Origin: Chelativorans sp. Marseille-P2723
GTDB lineage: Bacteria; Pseudomonadota; Alphaproteobacteria; Rhizobiales; Rhizobiaceae
Direction: 5' to 3'
Assembly: GCF_902809845.1 (NCBI RefSeq)
Contig: NZ_CADDWI010000013.1
Location: 620,001 to 684,000 of the forward strand
DNA length: 64,000 nucleotides
The translations under genes and the position numbers were made by a program. Positions 39,228-47,564 of the stretch are shown here, piece by piece (position 1 is the stretch's first letter; each line of letters opens with the position of its first letter). The notes beneath the pieces were generated by a model. The model searched no databases. It was given only the letters and a program-made list of their open reading frames with translations, and was not told where the DNA came from.

Positions 39228-39953
39228 ATGAGCGATGAGGCCCATCCCGATATTCAGGCTCTAAAAGACCGGATCGGCAAACTTCATCAAGCAAGAGGTT
39301 ATCTCTTGCCGCACCATGGTGCGATGGCGGTGGCCGCACCCGATCTGCAGGAAGCCTATCTTGCGATGTACCGGGCGCTGACGCTGACGGATCGTCACCT
39401 GTCGCCCTTCGAGCGTGAAGCGGTATGGATCGCTATACTGATCGCGGCACGCGAGGCTATCGGGACCCACCATGTCGAGCTGTTCCTCGAAGCCGGGGGG
39501 AGCGAGGTACAGATGCGCTACCTTACGAAGCTGTGCGCTTTCGGGCTTGGCGTAGGGTCCTATGAATTCATGGATACCGCCTGGTCCGAAATGTTTCCGT
39601 CACTGAAGGGCATTGTGGCCTATCGGGAGGATTTTGAAGCGCTGCTCAACGACGGACTTCTAGCAGCGGATGTGGTGCATCTAGCGCTTGCCGCCCTCCA
39701 TGCTGCAAGCGGCAATAAATGGGGATTGCGGGCACATATCCGCGCCCTTTACGAACTGCAGCCGCGCGAGGATGCCCTGGTCGAGGCGTTGAGTCTGATC
39801 ATGTGGCCCGTGGGGGTGAACCATTTTCTGGACGCATGCGGTGTCTGGGTCGAGATGATGAAGTCCGGCGAGGTCACACCGTCGGAGCGTTTTCGTGTCT
39901 GGGCCGATCTGCCGCGCCAGGATGGCCATGACGCCAGCCATCTGAAGGCGTGA
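39228..39953 (+). CDS. Carboxymuconolactone-decarboxylase/AhpD-fold family protein, copy 2
   Basis: A 241-residue paralog of the protein at 32659: the N-terminal ARGYLLPHHGAMAV block and the GTHHVELFLEAGGSEVQM helix align with copy 1. It also lacks a CxxC pair. The ATG at 39228 follows CGAGGA. Its stop is close to the amidase start, so the two are coupled. A role in processing the same class of substrate as the amidase is inferred from position only. Confidence 0.75.
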   Translation: MSDEAHPDIQALKDRIGKLHQARGYLLPHHGAMAVAAPDLQEAYLAMYRALTLTDRHLSPFEREAVWIAILIAAREAIGTHHVELFLEAGGSEVQMRYLTKLCAFGLGVGSYEFMDTAWSEMFPSLKGIVAYREDFEALLNDGLLAADVVHLALAALHAASGNKWGLRAHIRALYELQPREDALVEALSLIMWPVGVNHFLDACGVWVEMMKSGEVTPSERFRVWADLPRQDGHDASHLKA

Positions 39954-39964
39954 CGGGAATGGCG

Positions 39965-41350
39965 ATGAAGACCGATTTGCAGCGGCTCGGCCTTGCGGAT
40001 CTCCGCGATGGTCTTGCCAAGGGCTGGTGGTCCAGCCGTGATATTGCCGAAGCCTATCTGGCGCGGATCGCGGCACTGAACCCGCAGCTAAACGCATTCG
40101 CTCTGGTGATGGCGGATGAAGCGCTGGCGGATGCCGAGGCGGCCGACGCCCGCCGGGCGAAGGGCGAGAGCCTCGGCACGCTCGATGGCTTGCCCATCGC
40201 CGTAAAAGATGTGTGCGATATTGCCGGCACCCCGACTGGCGCCGGTGTGAAAGCATGGGCAAACCGCATCGCCCAAAGCACCGCTCCGGTAATCGAACGA
40301 CTGCGCTCTAAGGGAATGGTGATCCTTGGCAAGACCAATATGGTCGAACTTGCGCTTGGGGGTTGGGGTACCAATCCTTTCATAGGAACGCCGCTCAACC
40401 CTTGGGACCGGTCGGAGCCGCGCGCGCCGGGAGGGTCATCGAGCGGGTCTGCCGTTGCTGTTGCCGCGGGGCTTGTCCCGGTCGCCCTCGGCTCGGATAC
40501 CGGAGGCTCCGTTCGTCTTCCGGCGTCGTTCAACGGCCTGAGCGGGATGAAGACCACGCCGGGGTTGATTCCCATAACCGGAACATTCCCCCTCACCGCA
40601 CATCTTGATACGATTGGCTTCCTCGCGCGCCGTATCTCGGACGTCATCGAGATAACAGACGCGGTGAGTGAGCCGGGGGCACCAGTCCTTGCGGCGAAGC
40701 CCTTTCCAGAAGGGAAAGAACCGCTGGCGGGGCTTCAGTTAGCCATGATCCGGGATGAGGATTTGCCCGGCGAGGTGGACAGAGCCGTCCGCGAGGCGGT
40801 GGCGCAGGCAGCAGAAACCCTGCGCAGTCTTGGGGCCGTCGTGGAGGAGGTCGCGCCGCCTTTCGATTTTGCGGAGCTGCTGGCCGCAAATGGACGGATC
40901 ATCCTGTATGACGCATGGCGGCTTTACCAGGCGCATGTCGAGGATCTCGACACGCCCTGCGATCCGGCGGTGCGTGAGCGGCTGTTCATGGCGCGCGAGA
41001 TATCAGAGGCTGATTACAATCATGCACTGGAGCAGCGCGACCGTGCCTGTGCTGAATGGGCGGCATGGGTTGCCCATTGGCCGGGAGGATTGCTGCTCCC
41101 ATGCACTCCAACGCCCGCTCCGACGCTCCGCTCACTTGCTTCGGGCTGGTCATCATGCGCGCTGCTGACCGCCGCTGGCAACTTCGTCGATGCGGCAACG
41201 ATGTCGCTGCCGATCGGGTTTACATCGGAAGGCCTGCCAATCGGTGCGCAGCTCATGGGGCCGGCCTGGTCCGAATGGCGGCTGGCAGCGATCGGTGACG
41301 TCTTCCAGCGTGTGACCGACTGGCACTTGCGCTGCCCTTACAGAACATAA
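39965..41350 (+). CDS. Amidase (amidase-signature family)
   Basis: A 461-residue Ser-cisSer-Lys amidase: Lys81 in PIAVKD, cis-Ser in the GGSSSGSAVAVAAG glycine-serine loop (about 157-169), and the nucleophile Ser182 in SDTGGSVRLPAS. The family hydrolyses a wide range of amides, including GatA, indoleacetamide and malonamate substrates. The start is uncertain: GTG 39950, ATG 39959 and ATG 39965 are in frame, and only the last has a normally spaced CGGGA. Last gene of the plus-strand run. Confidence 0.9.
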   Translation: MKTDLQRLGLADLRDGLAKGWWSSRDIAEAYLARIAALNPQLNAFALVMADEALADAEAADARRAKGESLGTLDGLPIAVKDVCDIAGTPTGAGVKAWANRIAQSTAPVIERLRSKGMVILGKTNMVELALGGWGTNPFIGTPLNPWDRSEPRAPGGSSSGSAVAVAAGLVPVALGSDTGGSVRLPASFNGLSGMKTTPGLIPITGTFPLTAHLDTIGFLARRISDVIEITDAVSEPGAPVLAAKPFPEGKEPLAGLQLAMIRDEDLPGEVDRAVREAVAQAAETLRSLGAVVEEVAPPFDFAELLAANGRIILYDAWRLYQAHVEDLDTPCDPAVRERLFMAREISEADYNHALEQRDRACAEWAAWVAHWPGGLLLPCTPTPAPTLRSLASGWSSCALLTAAGNFVDAATMSLPIGFTSEGLPIGAQLMGPAWSEWRLAAIGDVFQRVTDWHLRCPYRT

Positions 41351-41378
41351 AAACCTGCCAGCCTTTTCGGCTGGCAGG
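41349..41378 (-). terminator. Terminator for the lyase gene, between convergent genes
   Basis: A perfect 10-bp stem CCTGCCAGCC / GGCTGGCAGG with a 5-base loop is followed on the minus strand by TTTTTA. It lies just past the lyase stop (41394) and just past the amidase stop, so it may also slow plus-strand transcription. Confidence 0.8.
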
Positions 41379-41393
41379 GTTAAAGAAAGTCGT

Positions 41394-42251
41394 TCAACCG
41401 TCGTATTTTGCCCCGAGGGCCAGCATTTCAGGCGTTCCGATAACCTCGTTCAGTCCCTTGAAATCATACATCCGGTCCTGGAAGGAGGCATTGCTGCCTG
41501 TTGCCTTCAGTTGAGCGTAATAGTCGCCGGCGGTGCGCGCTAATGCGCGTACGATGCCGCCGGGGAAGATCACCAGCCTGAAGCCGAGCTTGCCCAGATC
41601 CTCCGCCGAGGAGATCGGCGTATCGCCCCCTTCGACCATATTGGCCAATAGCGGGATCCTTGCCCCGAACCGTTCGACGATGCCGCTCATTTGCTCGCGG
41701 TTGCGGGGTGCTTCGATGAAAAGGATATCGGCTCCGGCCTCGACATAACGCTCCGCCCGCTCCAGCGCCGCCTCGAATCCTTCAACCGCAATGGCATCGG
41801 TACGGGCGATAATGAGGGTCCCAGCGCTTCTGCGCGCATCGGCTGCCGCTTTAACCTTGCCCACCATTTCAATAGTGGGAACGAGGGCCTTGTCCTGCAG
41901 GTGGCCACAGCGCTTCGGAAGGGTCTGATCCTCGATCTGCAACGCACCTGCGCCGGCATTTTCATAAAGCCTTACTGTGCGCTGCACGTTCAATGCATTG
42001 CCATGGCCATTGTCCGCATCCACGATCAGTGGCACATCCACCCGGTCCGCAATAAGGCGGATGGTGTCTGCCATTTCTGTCATGGTGACCAGCCCGATAT
42101 CCGGACGCCCCAGCCTGGTATAGGCCACGGCCGCCCCCGATACGTAGAGCGCGCTGAAACCGGCAGCCGCTGCAATCTTTGCGGTTAAGGGATCATAGAC
42201 CCCAGGTGCCACTAGCGGGCTTGCGGCTTCCAATGCACTCATGACGGACAT
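41394..42251 (-). CDS. Isocitrate lyase/PEP mutase superfamily C-C lyase
   Basis: A 285-residue TIM-barrel lyase. The catalytic loop KRCGH is at residues 113-117 with Cys115, and the metal-binding VDADNGHG is at 77-84 with IEDQ at 107-110. An intact Cys loop fits the 2-methylisocitrate lyase, 2,3-dimethylmalate lyase and oxaloacetate hydrolase group rather than PEP mutase. It should cleave a 2-hydroxy (alkyl)dicarboxylate into a 2-oxo acid and a smaller acid. AAGGAG lies before the ATG. Next to GntR, LeuC-like and LeuD-like genes. Confidence 0.88.
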   Translation of the reverse strand: MSVMSALEAASPLVAPGVYDPLTAKIAAAAGFSALYVSGAAVAYTRLGRPDIGLVTMTEMADTIRLIADRVDVPLIVDADNGHGNALNVQRTVRLYENAGAGALQIEDQTLPKRCGHLQDKALVPTIEMVGKVKAAADARRSAGTLIIARTDAIAVEGFEAALERAERYVEAGADILFIEAPRNREQMSGIVERFGARIPLLANMVEGGDTPISSAEDLGKLGFRLVIFPGGIVRALARTAGDYYAQLKATGSNASFQDRMYDFKGLNEVIGTPEMLALGAKYDG

Positions 42252-42489
42252 GTTTTTTGCGCTCCTTTCAGTCCAGATTTGCGGCTCGTATGGCTTTGCC
42301 CGCTATTGATATGCCCGGACCCCCGGGCCGGGGTACCGGTGAGGACGATAAAGAAAGACGTAGCATTTAGGCCGATCCCGTAAGGGCTCACTGCTTTTCG
42401 CGGCAAACCCGCGCAGGTGATCAGCCACGCATCCTTTGGGGGAATCAAGCATAGGACAGGCGGTGGACCCTCGTTCTTCTTGCAAAGTA

Positions 42490-42505
42490 GTATTAATAAT
42501 AATAC
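42490..42505. promoter_or_regulatory. AT-rich palindrome, GntR operator candidate
   Basis: GTATTAATAATAATAC is self-complementary at 14 of 16 positions and lies in the spacer between the lyase gene and gntR. It stands out sharply from the GC-rich surroundings. Confidence 0.5.
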
Positions 42506-42647
42506 AAAAAGACAATAGAGCATTATCAAAGGGATGGTAGGCAGAAATGCCGCCGAAAGACGGATCGCGAACGGGTAGGTACCCCCAGATTCAAGCGTCC
42601 GCGGTTCAGCCACCGTTATGCAATAGCTGGGATCCGCGGTACTAGAG

Positions 42648-42664
42648 CTATTGTATAATAATTG
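42648..42664. promoter_or_regulatory. AT-rich site before gntR
   Basis: CTATTGTATAATAATTG carries the half-site TATTGTA found in the perfect palindrome at 35038-35056 and lies 55 bases before the gntR ATG. It could be a -10 region, an autoregulatory operator, or both. Confidence 0.4.
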
Positions 42665-42718
42665 GTGGATCGTAACAAACTGAGGAGCGCACATAGGGAC
42701 ATGCGCGGGGACGTTCAA

Positions 42719-43483
42719 ATGGCCGCGATTTCTTCGCCGACGCCGCTTTATCATCGTATTTACGTCGTTTTGCGCGAACGACTGGTAAGCGGATATTATC
42801 CCGCGGGAAGTCTTCTGCCCAGCGAAGCGGAGTTGCAGGAGAGCTTCGAAGTCAGCCGTATAACCATACGCAAGGCCATGGAACTGCTGGTCCATGAAGG
42901 GCTCATTGAGCGCAAGCGCGGTAGTGGCACCTATGCGGTGGAACGTCGAACCACATCGGATTTCGCCAAGAGCTATGTCTCGGACGTCCACGACTTGCTG
43001 AGCTATCTGAGCGCAGTCGGCCTCGGCACCAGCTTGCGGGTCATTTCTTCGGAAATGAAGGAGGCGCCCGCGCGCATCTGCAAATTGATGGATTGTGCGC
43101 CGCAAGACGAGCTGCATTGCACCATGCGGGTGCGCAATCTGGACGGGCAGCCTTATTCGCTGTCGCTGGCCTATCTGCTGCCGGAAATCGGCAAGAATAT
43201 CGATCGCGAGGGGCTGGCGACGACAGCCATGATCGACCTCGTGCAGCGGAACGGTGCAGTCGTGAATAGCGTCGAGCAGGTTCTGACCGCGACGCTTGCC
43301 GACGAGACTATCGCCCGGCACCTGCAAACTCCCGTCGGCGCGCCCGTCATGCGTGTGACCCGGGTGTTCTGCGGGCCTGACAAGAGGCCGTTCTATATAG
43401 CCGAGATCTTCTATCGTTCCGACCGTTATGAGTACCGCGTCCTGTTGCAGCGCAACCATGACAAGACGTTTCAGATAAGCTGA
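42719..43483 (+). CDS. GntR-family (HutC/UTRA) transcriptional regulator
   Basis: A 254-residue regulator: N-terminal winged helix (about 8-70) with PLYHRIYVVLRERL, LPSEAELQESFEVSRITIRKA and the wing GLIERKRGSGTYA, then a UTRA ligand-binding domain (about 95-245). UTRA domains bind small metabolites, often the pathway substrate. The ATG at 42719 is preferred because of GGGG 7 bases upstream; ATG 42701 and TTG 42662 are in-frame alternatives. It is divergent from the lyase gene and convergent with leuD, so it is the obvious local regulator. Confidence 0.92.
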   Translation: MAAISSPTPLYHRIYVVLRERLVSGYYPAGSLLPSEAELQESFEVSRITIRKAMELLVHEGLIERKRGSGTYAVERRTTSDFAKSYVSDVHDLLSYLSAVGLGTSLRVISSEMKEAPARICKLMDCAPQDELHCTMRVRNLDGQPYSLSLAYLLPEIGKNIDREGLATTAMIDLVQRNGAVVNSVEQVLTATLADETIARHLQTPVGAPVMRVTRVFCGPDKRPFYIAEIFYRSDRYEYRVLLQRNHDKTFQIS

Positions 43484-43500
43484 CCGCCAAGGCGTAAGAA

Positions 43501-43529
43501 CGGCTGCTTGCTCCTCGCTCCAGCAGCCG
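43501..43529. terminator. Hairpin between convergent gntR and leuD-like genes
   Basis: CGGCTGC and GCAGCCG form a 7-bp stem with a 15-base loop, 17 bases after the gntR stop. No T tract follows, so termination is not certain. Confidence 0.4.
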
Positions 43530-43580
43530 CCTGTGTGCTTCTGCGAGTCTCCCGTCGGTAGCCTTGCCCCGGCCGCGTGA

Positions 43581-44195
43581 CTATCTGTCCAGCCAAGGGC
43601 ATTCCTGCATCCGTTTCGCCTCGAAAGCGGTGATCTGATCCATCAGGCTAAAGGTCATTTCCATCTCATCCAGCCCCTTCAGGATGCACTCGCGCGCGAA
43701 CGGGTCGATGCTGATCGGGAACTGGCCGAGATCGGCGGGAAGCGTAAGCTGTTCCGCCTCAAGATCGACTGTCACCTCGGCTTCGGGATGGGAAGCCAGA
43801 TAGCTGGCCAGAGCCTCGCAATGTTCACGCGGCAGGCGAACCGGCACCAGCCCGTTCTTCAAGGCATTATTGTAGAAGATATCGCCGAAGCTTGGTGCAA
43901 TCAGGGCACGGATCCCCGCGTCGATCAGGGCATATACCGCGCCTTCCCGAGACGAGCCACAGCCGAAATTGTCTTCCACCAACAGGATGCGTGCCTGCTC
44001 TGCGCCGGGGCGGTTCAGCGGGAAATCCGGGTTCAGATTGCCATCCGAATCGCGCCGGATGTCATGAAACAGGAATTGCCCGTAGCCCTGTGCACGGTCG
44101 GCTTTCAGAAAGCGGGCCGGAATGATCTGGTCCGTATCGCAGTTCATGCCGGGAACTACGACGACGGTGGAGGTTTCTCGAGTAAAGGCTTTCAT
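43581..44195 (-). CDS. leuD: LeuD-like isopropylmalate isomerase small subunit
   Basis: The 204-residue swivelling-domain subunit of an aconitase-family hydratase: DTDQIIPARFLK near the N terminus, LLVEDNFGCGSSREGAVYAL in the middle and DPFARECILKGLDE at the C terminus, all standard LeuD blocks. The ATG at 44195 is 8 bases after the leuC-like stop. It could be the leucine enzyme, but the setting beside a lyase, amidohydrolase and GntR gene makes a catabolic hydratase acting on an alkylmaleate-type acid more likely. Confidence 0.9.
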   Translation of the reverse strand: MKAFTRETSTVVVVPGMNCDTDQIIPARFLKADRAQGYGQFLFHDIRRDSDGNLNPDFPLNRPGAEQARILLVEDNFGCGSSREGAVYALIDAGIRALIAPSFGDIFYNNALKNGLVPVRLPREHCEALASYLASHPEAEVTVDLEAEQLTLPADLGQFPISIDPFARECILKGLDEMEMTFSLMDQITAFEAKRMQECPWLDR

Positions 44196-44203
44196 CTTTT
44201 TCT

Positions 44204-45616
44204 CTACAGTCGCCTTATATCGGTGAGCATGCCGGTAATCGCCGCGCCGGCAGCCATGGCTGGGCTGACCAGGTGGGTGCGCGCGCCGGGCCCCTGACGG
44301 CCGACGAAGTTGCGGTTCGATGTTGAAGCGCACCGCTCGCCGGGACCGACAACATCGCCGTTCATCGCGGCGCACATGGAGCATCCGCTTTCGCGCCACT
44401 CGAAACCCGCTTCCTTGAAGGTTTGTGCCAGCCCTTCGGCTTCGGCCTGTTCCTTGACCTGGGTAGAGCCGGGAACGATGATCGCCTTCACCGTTGCCTT
44501 GCGCCCTTTGAGCACGGCGGCAGCGGCGCGCAGGTCCTCGATCCGGCTGTTGGTGCAAGAGCCGATGAAGACCTTGTCGATCTTCAGTCCTTCGAGTGGC
44601 GTACCAGGCACAAGATCCATGTATTCCAGAGACTTTGCCGCGGCGCTGCGTTTCTCCACACTGGTGAAGCTTGCCGGGTCAGGCACGCGGCCAGTGATGG
44701 GCATCGCATCCTCGGGCGAGGTACCCCAGGTCACCATCGGTGCAATCTCGTTGCCGTCCAGAACCACCTCGCGGTCGAACTCCGCACCTTCGTCGGTCGG
44801 CAGCAACTGCCACTGTGCCAACGCCCGGTCCCACTCCTCTTCCGACGGCGCATACTGACGTCCGCGAATATAGGCGTAGGTCGTTTCATCGGGTGCGACC
44901 ATTCCCAGCCGCGCAGCAGCCTCGATGGACATGTTGCAGAGCGTAAGACGCCCCTCGATAGAGAGGTTCCTGACCACCTGTCCCGCAAATTCGATGGCAT
45001 GGCCGCCGGCACCGCCAGAGCCGATCTTGCTGATTAATGCCAGCATCACATCCTTGGCCGAGACGCCCTGGCCAAGCGTGCCGTTGATGTTGACGCGCAT
45101 CGTCTTCGGGCGGACCTGCCACAGGGTCTGCGTTGCCAGAACATGCGCATTCTCGGACTGGCCGATGCCGAATGCGATAGCCCCCAGCGCCCCCTGAGTC
45201 GAGGTGTGGCTATCCGAACAGACGATAGTCAATCCTGGAAGGGTGATCCCCTGCTCTGGCGCGACGACATGAACGATGCCCTGTTGACGGCTGCCAATGG
45301 AGAAATGCCGTACTCCGCCCCAGGTCATGTTTTCATCGAAAGTGTCGATCATCCGAGCGATCGCGGGGCTGGCTGCATCGGCGGAGGAGCGGCCGAGCGT
45401 CGGCACATAATGGTCAGCGACGCCGAAAATCTGTTTCGGCCTTCGCGGCTTGAGCCCGCGGGATTTCAGATGCGCAAAAGCGTGAAAGCTCCCCTCATGG
45501 ATGAGGTCGCGGTCGATATACAGCAATGACGGTCCCGCCGGGTGGCGGAGTATTTCGTGGGCCTCCCAGATCTTGCCGAACATGGTTCGGCGAGAAGGGG
45601 CGTTGGCTTGCACCAT
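44204..45616 (-). CDS. leuC: LeuC-like isopropylmalate isomerase large subunit
   Basis: A 470-residue aconitase-superfamily protein with the 4Fe-4S ligands in GSCTNSR and ESGCSMCAAMNGD, and the substrate region VCSDSHTSTQGALGA. The N-terminal part (SFHAFAHLKSRGLKPRRPKQ, then DHYVPT) and the WGGVRHFSIGSRQQGIVHV stretch differ from the usual leucine-pathway form, as in LeuC paralogs that act on other 2-alkylmalates. The ATG at 45616 fits family length; an ATG at 45643 is possible. It follows the deacetylase-fold gene by 76 bases on the same strand. Confidence 0.9.
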   Translation of the reverse strand: MVQANAPSRRTMFGKIWEAHEILRHPAGPSLLYIDRDLIHEGSFHAFAHLKSRGLKPRRPKQIFGVADHYVPTLGRSSADAASPAIARMIDTFDENMTWGGVRHFSIGSRQQGIVHVVAPEQGITLPGLTIVCSDSHTSTQGALGAIAFGIGQSENAHVLATQTLWQVRPKTMRVNINGTLGQGVSAKDVMLALISKIGSGGAGGHAIEFAGQVVRNLSIEGRLTLCNMSIEAAARLGMVAPDETTYAYIRGRQYAPSEEEWDRALAQWQLLPTDEGAEFDREVVLDGNEIAPMVTWGTSPEDAMPITGRVPDPASFTSVEKRSAAAKSLEYMDLVPGTPLEGLKIDKVFIGSCTNSRIEDLRAAAAVLKGRKATVKAIIVPGSTQVKEQAEAEGLAQTFKEAGFEWRESGCSMCAAMNGDVVGPGERCASTSNRNFVGRQGPGARTHLVSPAMAAGAAITGMLTDIRRL

Positions 45617-45692
45617 GGCGTGCTGTCTTCCTGTAAGTGACATCCAAGTGTGTAACGTGCCGTGCATTTGCCAGCACGTTACAGTTTACTGC

Positions 45693-46616
45693 TCAGGCCT
45701 GGGCTTTGAACGCGTCGGCTATTTCACCGGCGGGAGCAGTCCAGACACCTTCGTGCGAAAGCATGTAGTCCAGCACCTCGCGGAGATATTCGATGCGGTA
45801 CGGCATGCCGGACACCCAGCTATGCAGAGGCAGGCTCATCACGCGGCCGCCATATTCGGCGCTTTCGCGATAAAGCACGTCGAAGCGATCCTTCACCTGC
45901 TGCACCCACTCTGGCTCCGAATGGAAGTATTCGTCCGCGACCACACGGTCATCCGTCTCATAGGCCAAGGGCATGGCCAGAATGGCGCCTTCCTTGGTCC
46001 GCATCGCGTAAGGCATGTCGTCATTGGCCCAATCGAGTGCATAGCGCACACCGTTCTTCACCAGCAGTTCCGGCGTGTTGAAGCTTTGCGCCCGGCCGGG
46101 CGAGAGCCACCCGTCGACCTTCTGGCCCGACACCTTGCGCAAGAGTTCGAGCGTTTCGGCGATGATAGACCCTTCCTCATCGGCGGAAAGTCCGGAATGA
46201 TGGACCTTGCCCATGTCGAGCCCGTGAGCCACGACCTCATGCCCATCGGCCACGACGGCGCGAATAAGGGCCGGATAGCGAGCGGCAATGATGCCGTTGA
46301 TCGCCATGCTCGTGCGAAGGCCCTTCTCCGCCAGCAATCGCAGCACGCGATAAATGCCGATCCGGTTCCCGTAGTCGCGATTTGTGTAATAGCGGAAGTC
46401 CGGGTAGGGCATTGACAGCGCGCCTGGAGCCTTGAAGGGCTTGGCCGGCATGTCGAGCGGGAAGTGCTGCACGTGAGTAACGATCGACAATGCGATCCGC
46501 GCGCCGCCTGGCCACGTTACAGGCTTTCGCTGGAATAGGTCGGACCAGTCGTAACGGTCGTGATCCATGCCGTAGCGGCGGGCCGGATACTCCAGATAGC
46601 TATCGGGCAAAGACAT
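45693..46616 (-). CDS. PuuE-like polysaccharide-deacetylase-fold hydrolase A
   Basis: A 307-residue protein of the polysaccharide deacetylase superfamily, closest in pattern to PuuE-type allantoinases: GGARIALSIV first strand, GHEVVAHGLDMGKVHH, GWLSPGRAQ, WANDDMPY and a late His in SLPLHSW. The classical NodB TFDDG metal motif is absent, which argues against carbohydrate deacetylation and for hydrolysis of a cyclic amide or ureide. No signal peptide. Its ATG overlaps the stop of the upstream paralog by one base (TGATG). Confidence 0.82.
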   Translation of the reverse strand: MSLPDSYLEYPARRYGMDHDRYDWSDLFQRKPVTWPGGARIALSIVTHVQHFPLDMPAKPFKAPGALSMPYPDFRYYTNRDYGNRIGIYRVLRLLAEKGLRTSMAINGIIAARYPALIRAVVADGHEVVAHGLDMGKVHHSGLSADEEGSIIAETLELLRKVSGQKVDGWLSPGRAQSFNTPELLVKNGVRYALDWANDDMPYAMRTKEGAILAMPLAYETDDRVVADEYFHSEPEWVQQVKDRFDVLYRESAEYGGRVMSLPLHSWVSGMPYRIEYLREVLDYMLSHEGVWTAPAGEIADAFKAQA

Positions 46617-47563
46617 CAGCGGTTCTCCTGTTCGGCGGCATGCGCGGCCATTGCCGCCTTCATCGCGTCATAGGCGCCGCTCGAGTGATAGGCCTCGGCT
46701 ATCTCGCGGCCCGTGGCCTTCCAGACCCCGTCATGCCCGGCGATATATTCGATGGCTTCGGCGAACGCATCGATCCGGTGCGGCTGCCCCACGAGATAGG
46801 GGTGCAGAGGGATGCACATCACCGTACCGCTCTCCTCGCCTTCCTTGTAGAGCTGGTCAAACTGCCGCTTGATGATTTCGCCGTAGTGGCGGGGTGTCGT
46901 CTTCTGCGTGTTGTAGACGATCACGTCGTTCATCTCGAGCGAGTAAGGCATGGAGATGAGCCTGCCGGTCTTGACCTTCACCGGCATCGGCTGATCGTCA
47001 TGGAACATGTCGCAGGTGTACTGAATCCCCGCCTCGGACAGAATGTCCATCGTCCACAGGTTGTTCGAGAGGGCCGGAGAGAGCCAGCCGGCCAGTTCCT
47101 GCCCGGTGTGCTTGCGGACGGTCTCGAACGCATCGCGGATGATCTCCCGCTCCTGCTCGATCGTCATGTTATAGACGTAGCGCGTGTTGTAGATCCCGTG
47201 CGAAAAGAACTCCCAGCCCCGGTCAGCGCAGGCTCGGATGATCTCGGGGTGATGGTCGCACAAGGCGACGTTCAGCGACACGGACCCGCGAAAGCCCGCC
47301 GCGTCCATTGCAGCCATCATGCGCTGCCAGCCGGCGCGGTTGCCGTAATCGCGATGCGAATACTGCAAGACATCCGGATTCGGCCGCGGCCAGGGGGTGC
47401 GCGTCGGATTGTTCGGTGGATTGTACTCGTAGAACTCGATGTTCGGCGCGATCCAGACCGCGATCTTCTTTCCGCCTGGCCAGGTGATCTTCGGCCTGTC
47501 CGGCCAGGGCAGATAATCGTAAAGGCCCAGATCCGAGCGGATCTCATTCGTTGCGCTGCTCAT
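46616..47563 (-). CDS. PuuE-like polysaccharide-deacetylase-fold hydrolase B
   Basis: A 315-residue paralog of the downstream gene: WPGGKKIAVWIAPNIEF, WEFFSHGIYNTRYVYN, GWLSPALSNN, MFHDDQPM and IPLHPYLVGQ. The second His of the metal-type motif seen in hydrolase A (KVHH) is Tyr/Asn here, so the two copies may not be equivalent; one may be catalytic and the other regulatory, or they may take different substrates. Translational coupling to hydrolase A suggests a complex. The gene starts 1 base after the cysteine hydrolase stop. Confidence 0.82.
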   Translation of the reverse strand: MSSATNEIRSDLGLYDYLPWPDRPKITWPGGKKIAVWIAPNIEFYEYNPPNNPTRTPWPRPNPDVLQYSHRDYGNRAGWQRMMAAMDAAGFRGSVSLNVALCDHHPEIIRACADRGWEFFSHGIYNTRYVYNMTIEQEREIIRDAFETVRKHTGQELAGWLSPALSNNLWTMDILSEAGIQYTCDMFHDDQPMPVKVKTGRLISMPYSLEMNDVIVYNTQKTTPRHYGEIIKRQFDQLYKEGEESGTVMCIPLHPYLVGQPHRIDAFAEAIEYIAGHDGVWKATGREIAEAYHSSGAYDAMKAAMAAHAAEQENR

Positions 47564-47564
47564 C

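Larger units (their letters stand above)
42252..42718. other. Regulatory spacer between the lyase and gntR genes
   Basis: This 467-base stretch separates divergent genes. It contains the two AT-rich operator candidates listed separately and a GC-rich inverted repeat near 42317-42340 (ACCCC / GGGGT). A long minus-strand open frame crosses it and the gntR gene but has no family similarity. I see no recognisable riboswitch or gene. Confidence 0.5.

Noticed and set aside
42239-43459. 406-residue minus-strand open frame
   Set aside because: It is antisense to gntR and runs across the AT-rich spacer; composition is Arg/His-rich with no family motif, while the plus strand encodes a clear GntR/UTRA protein.
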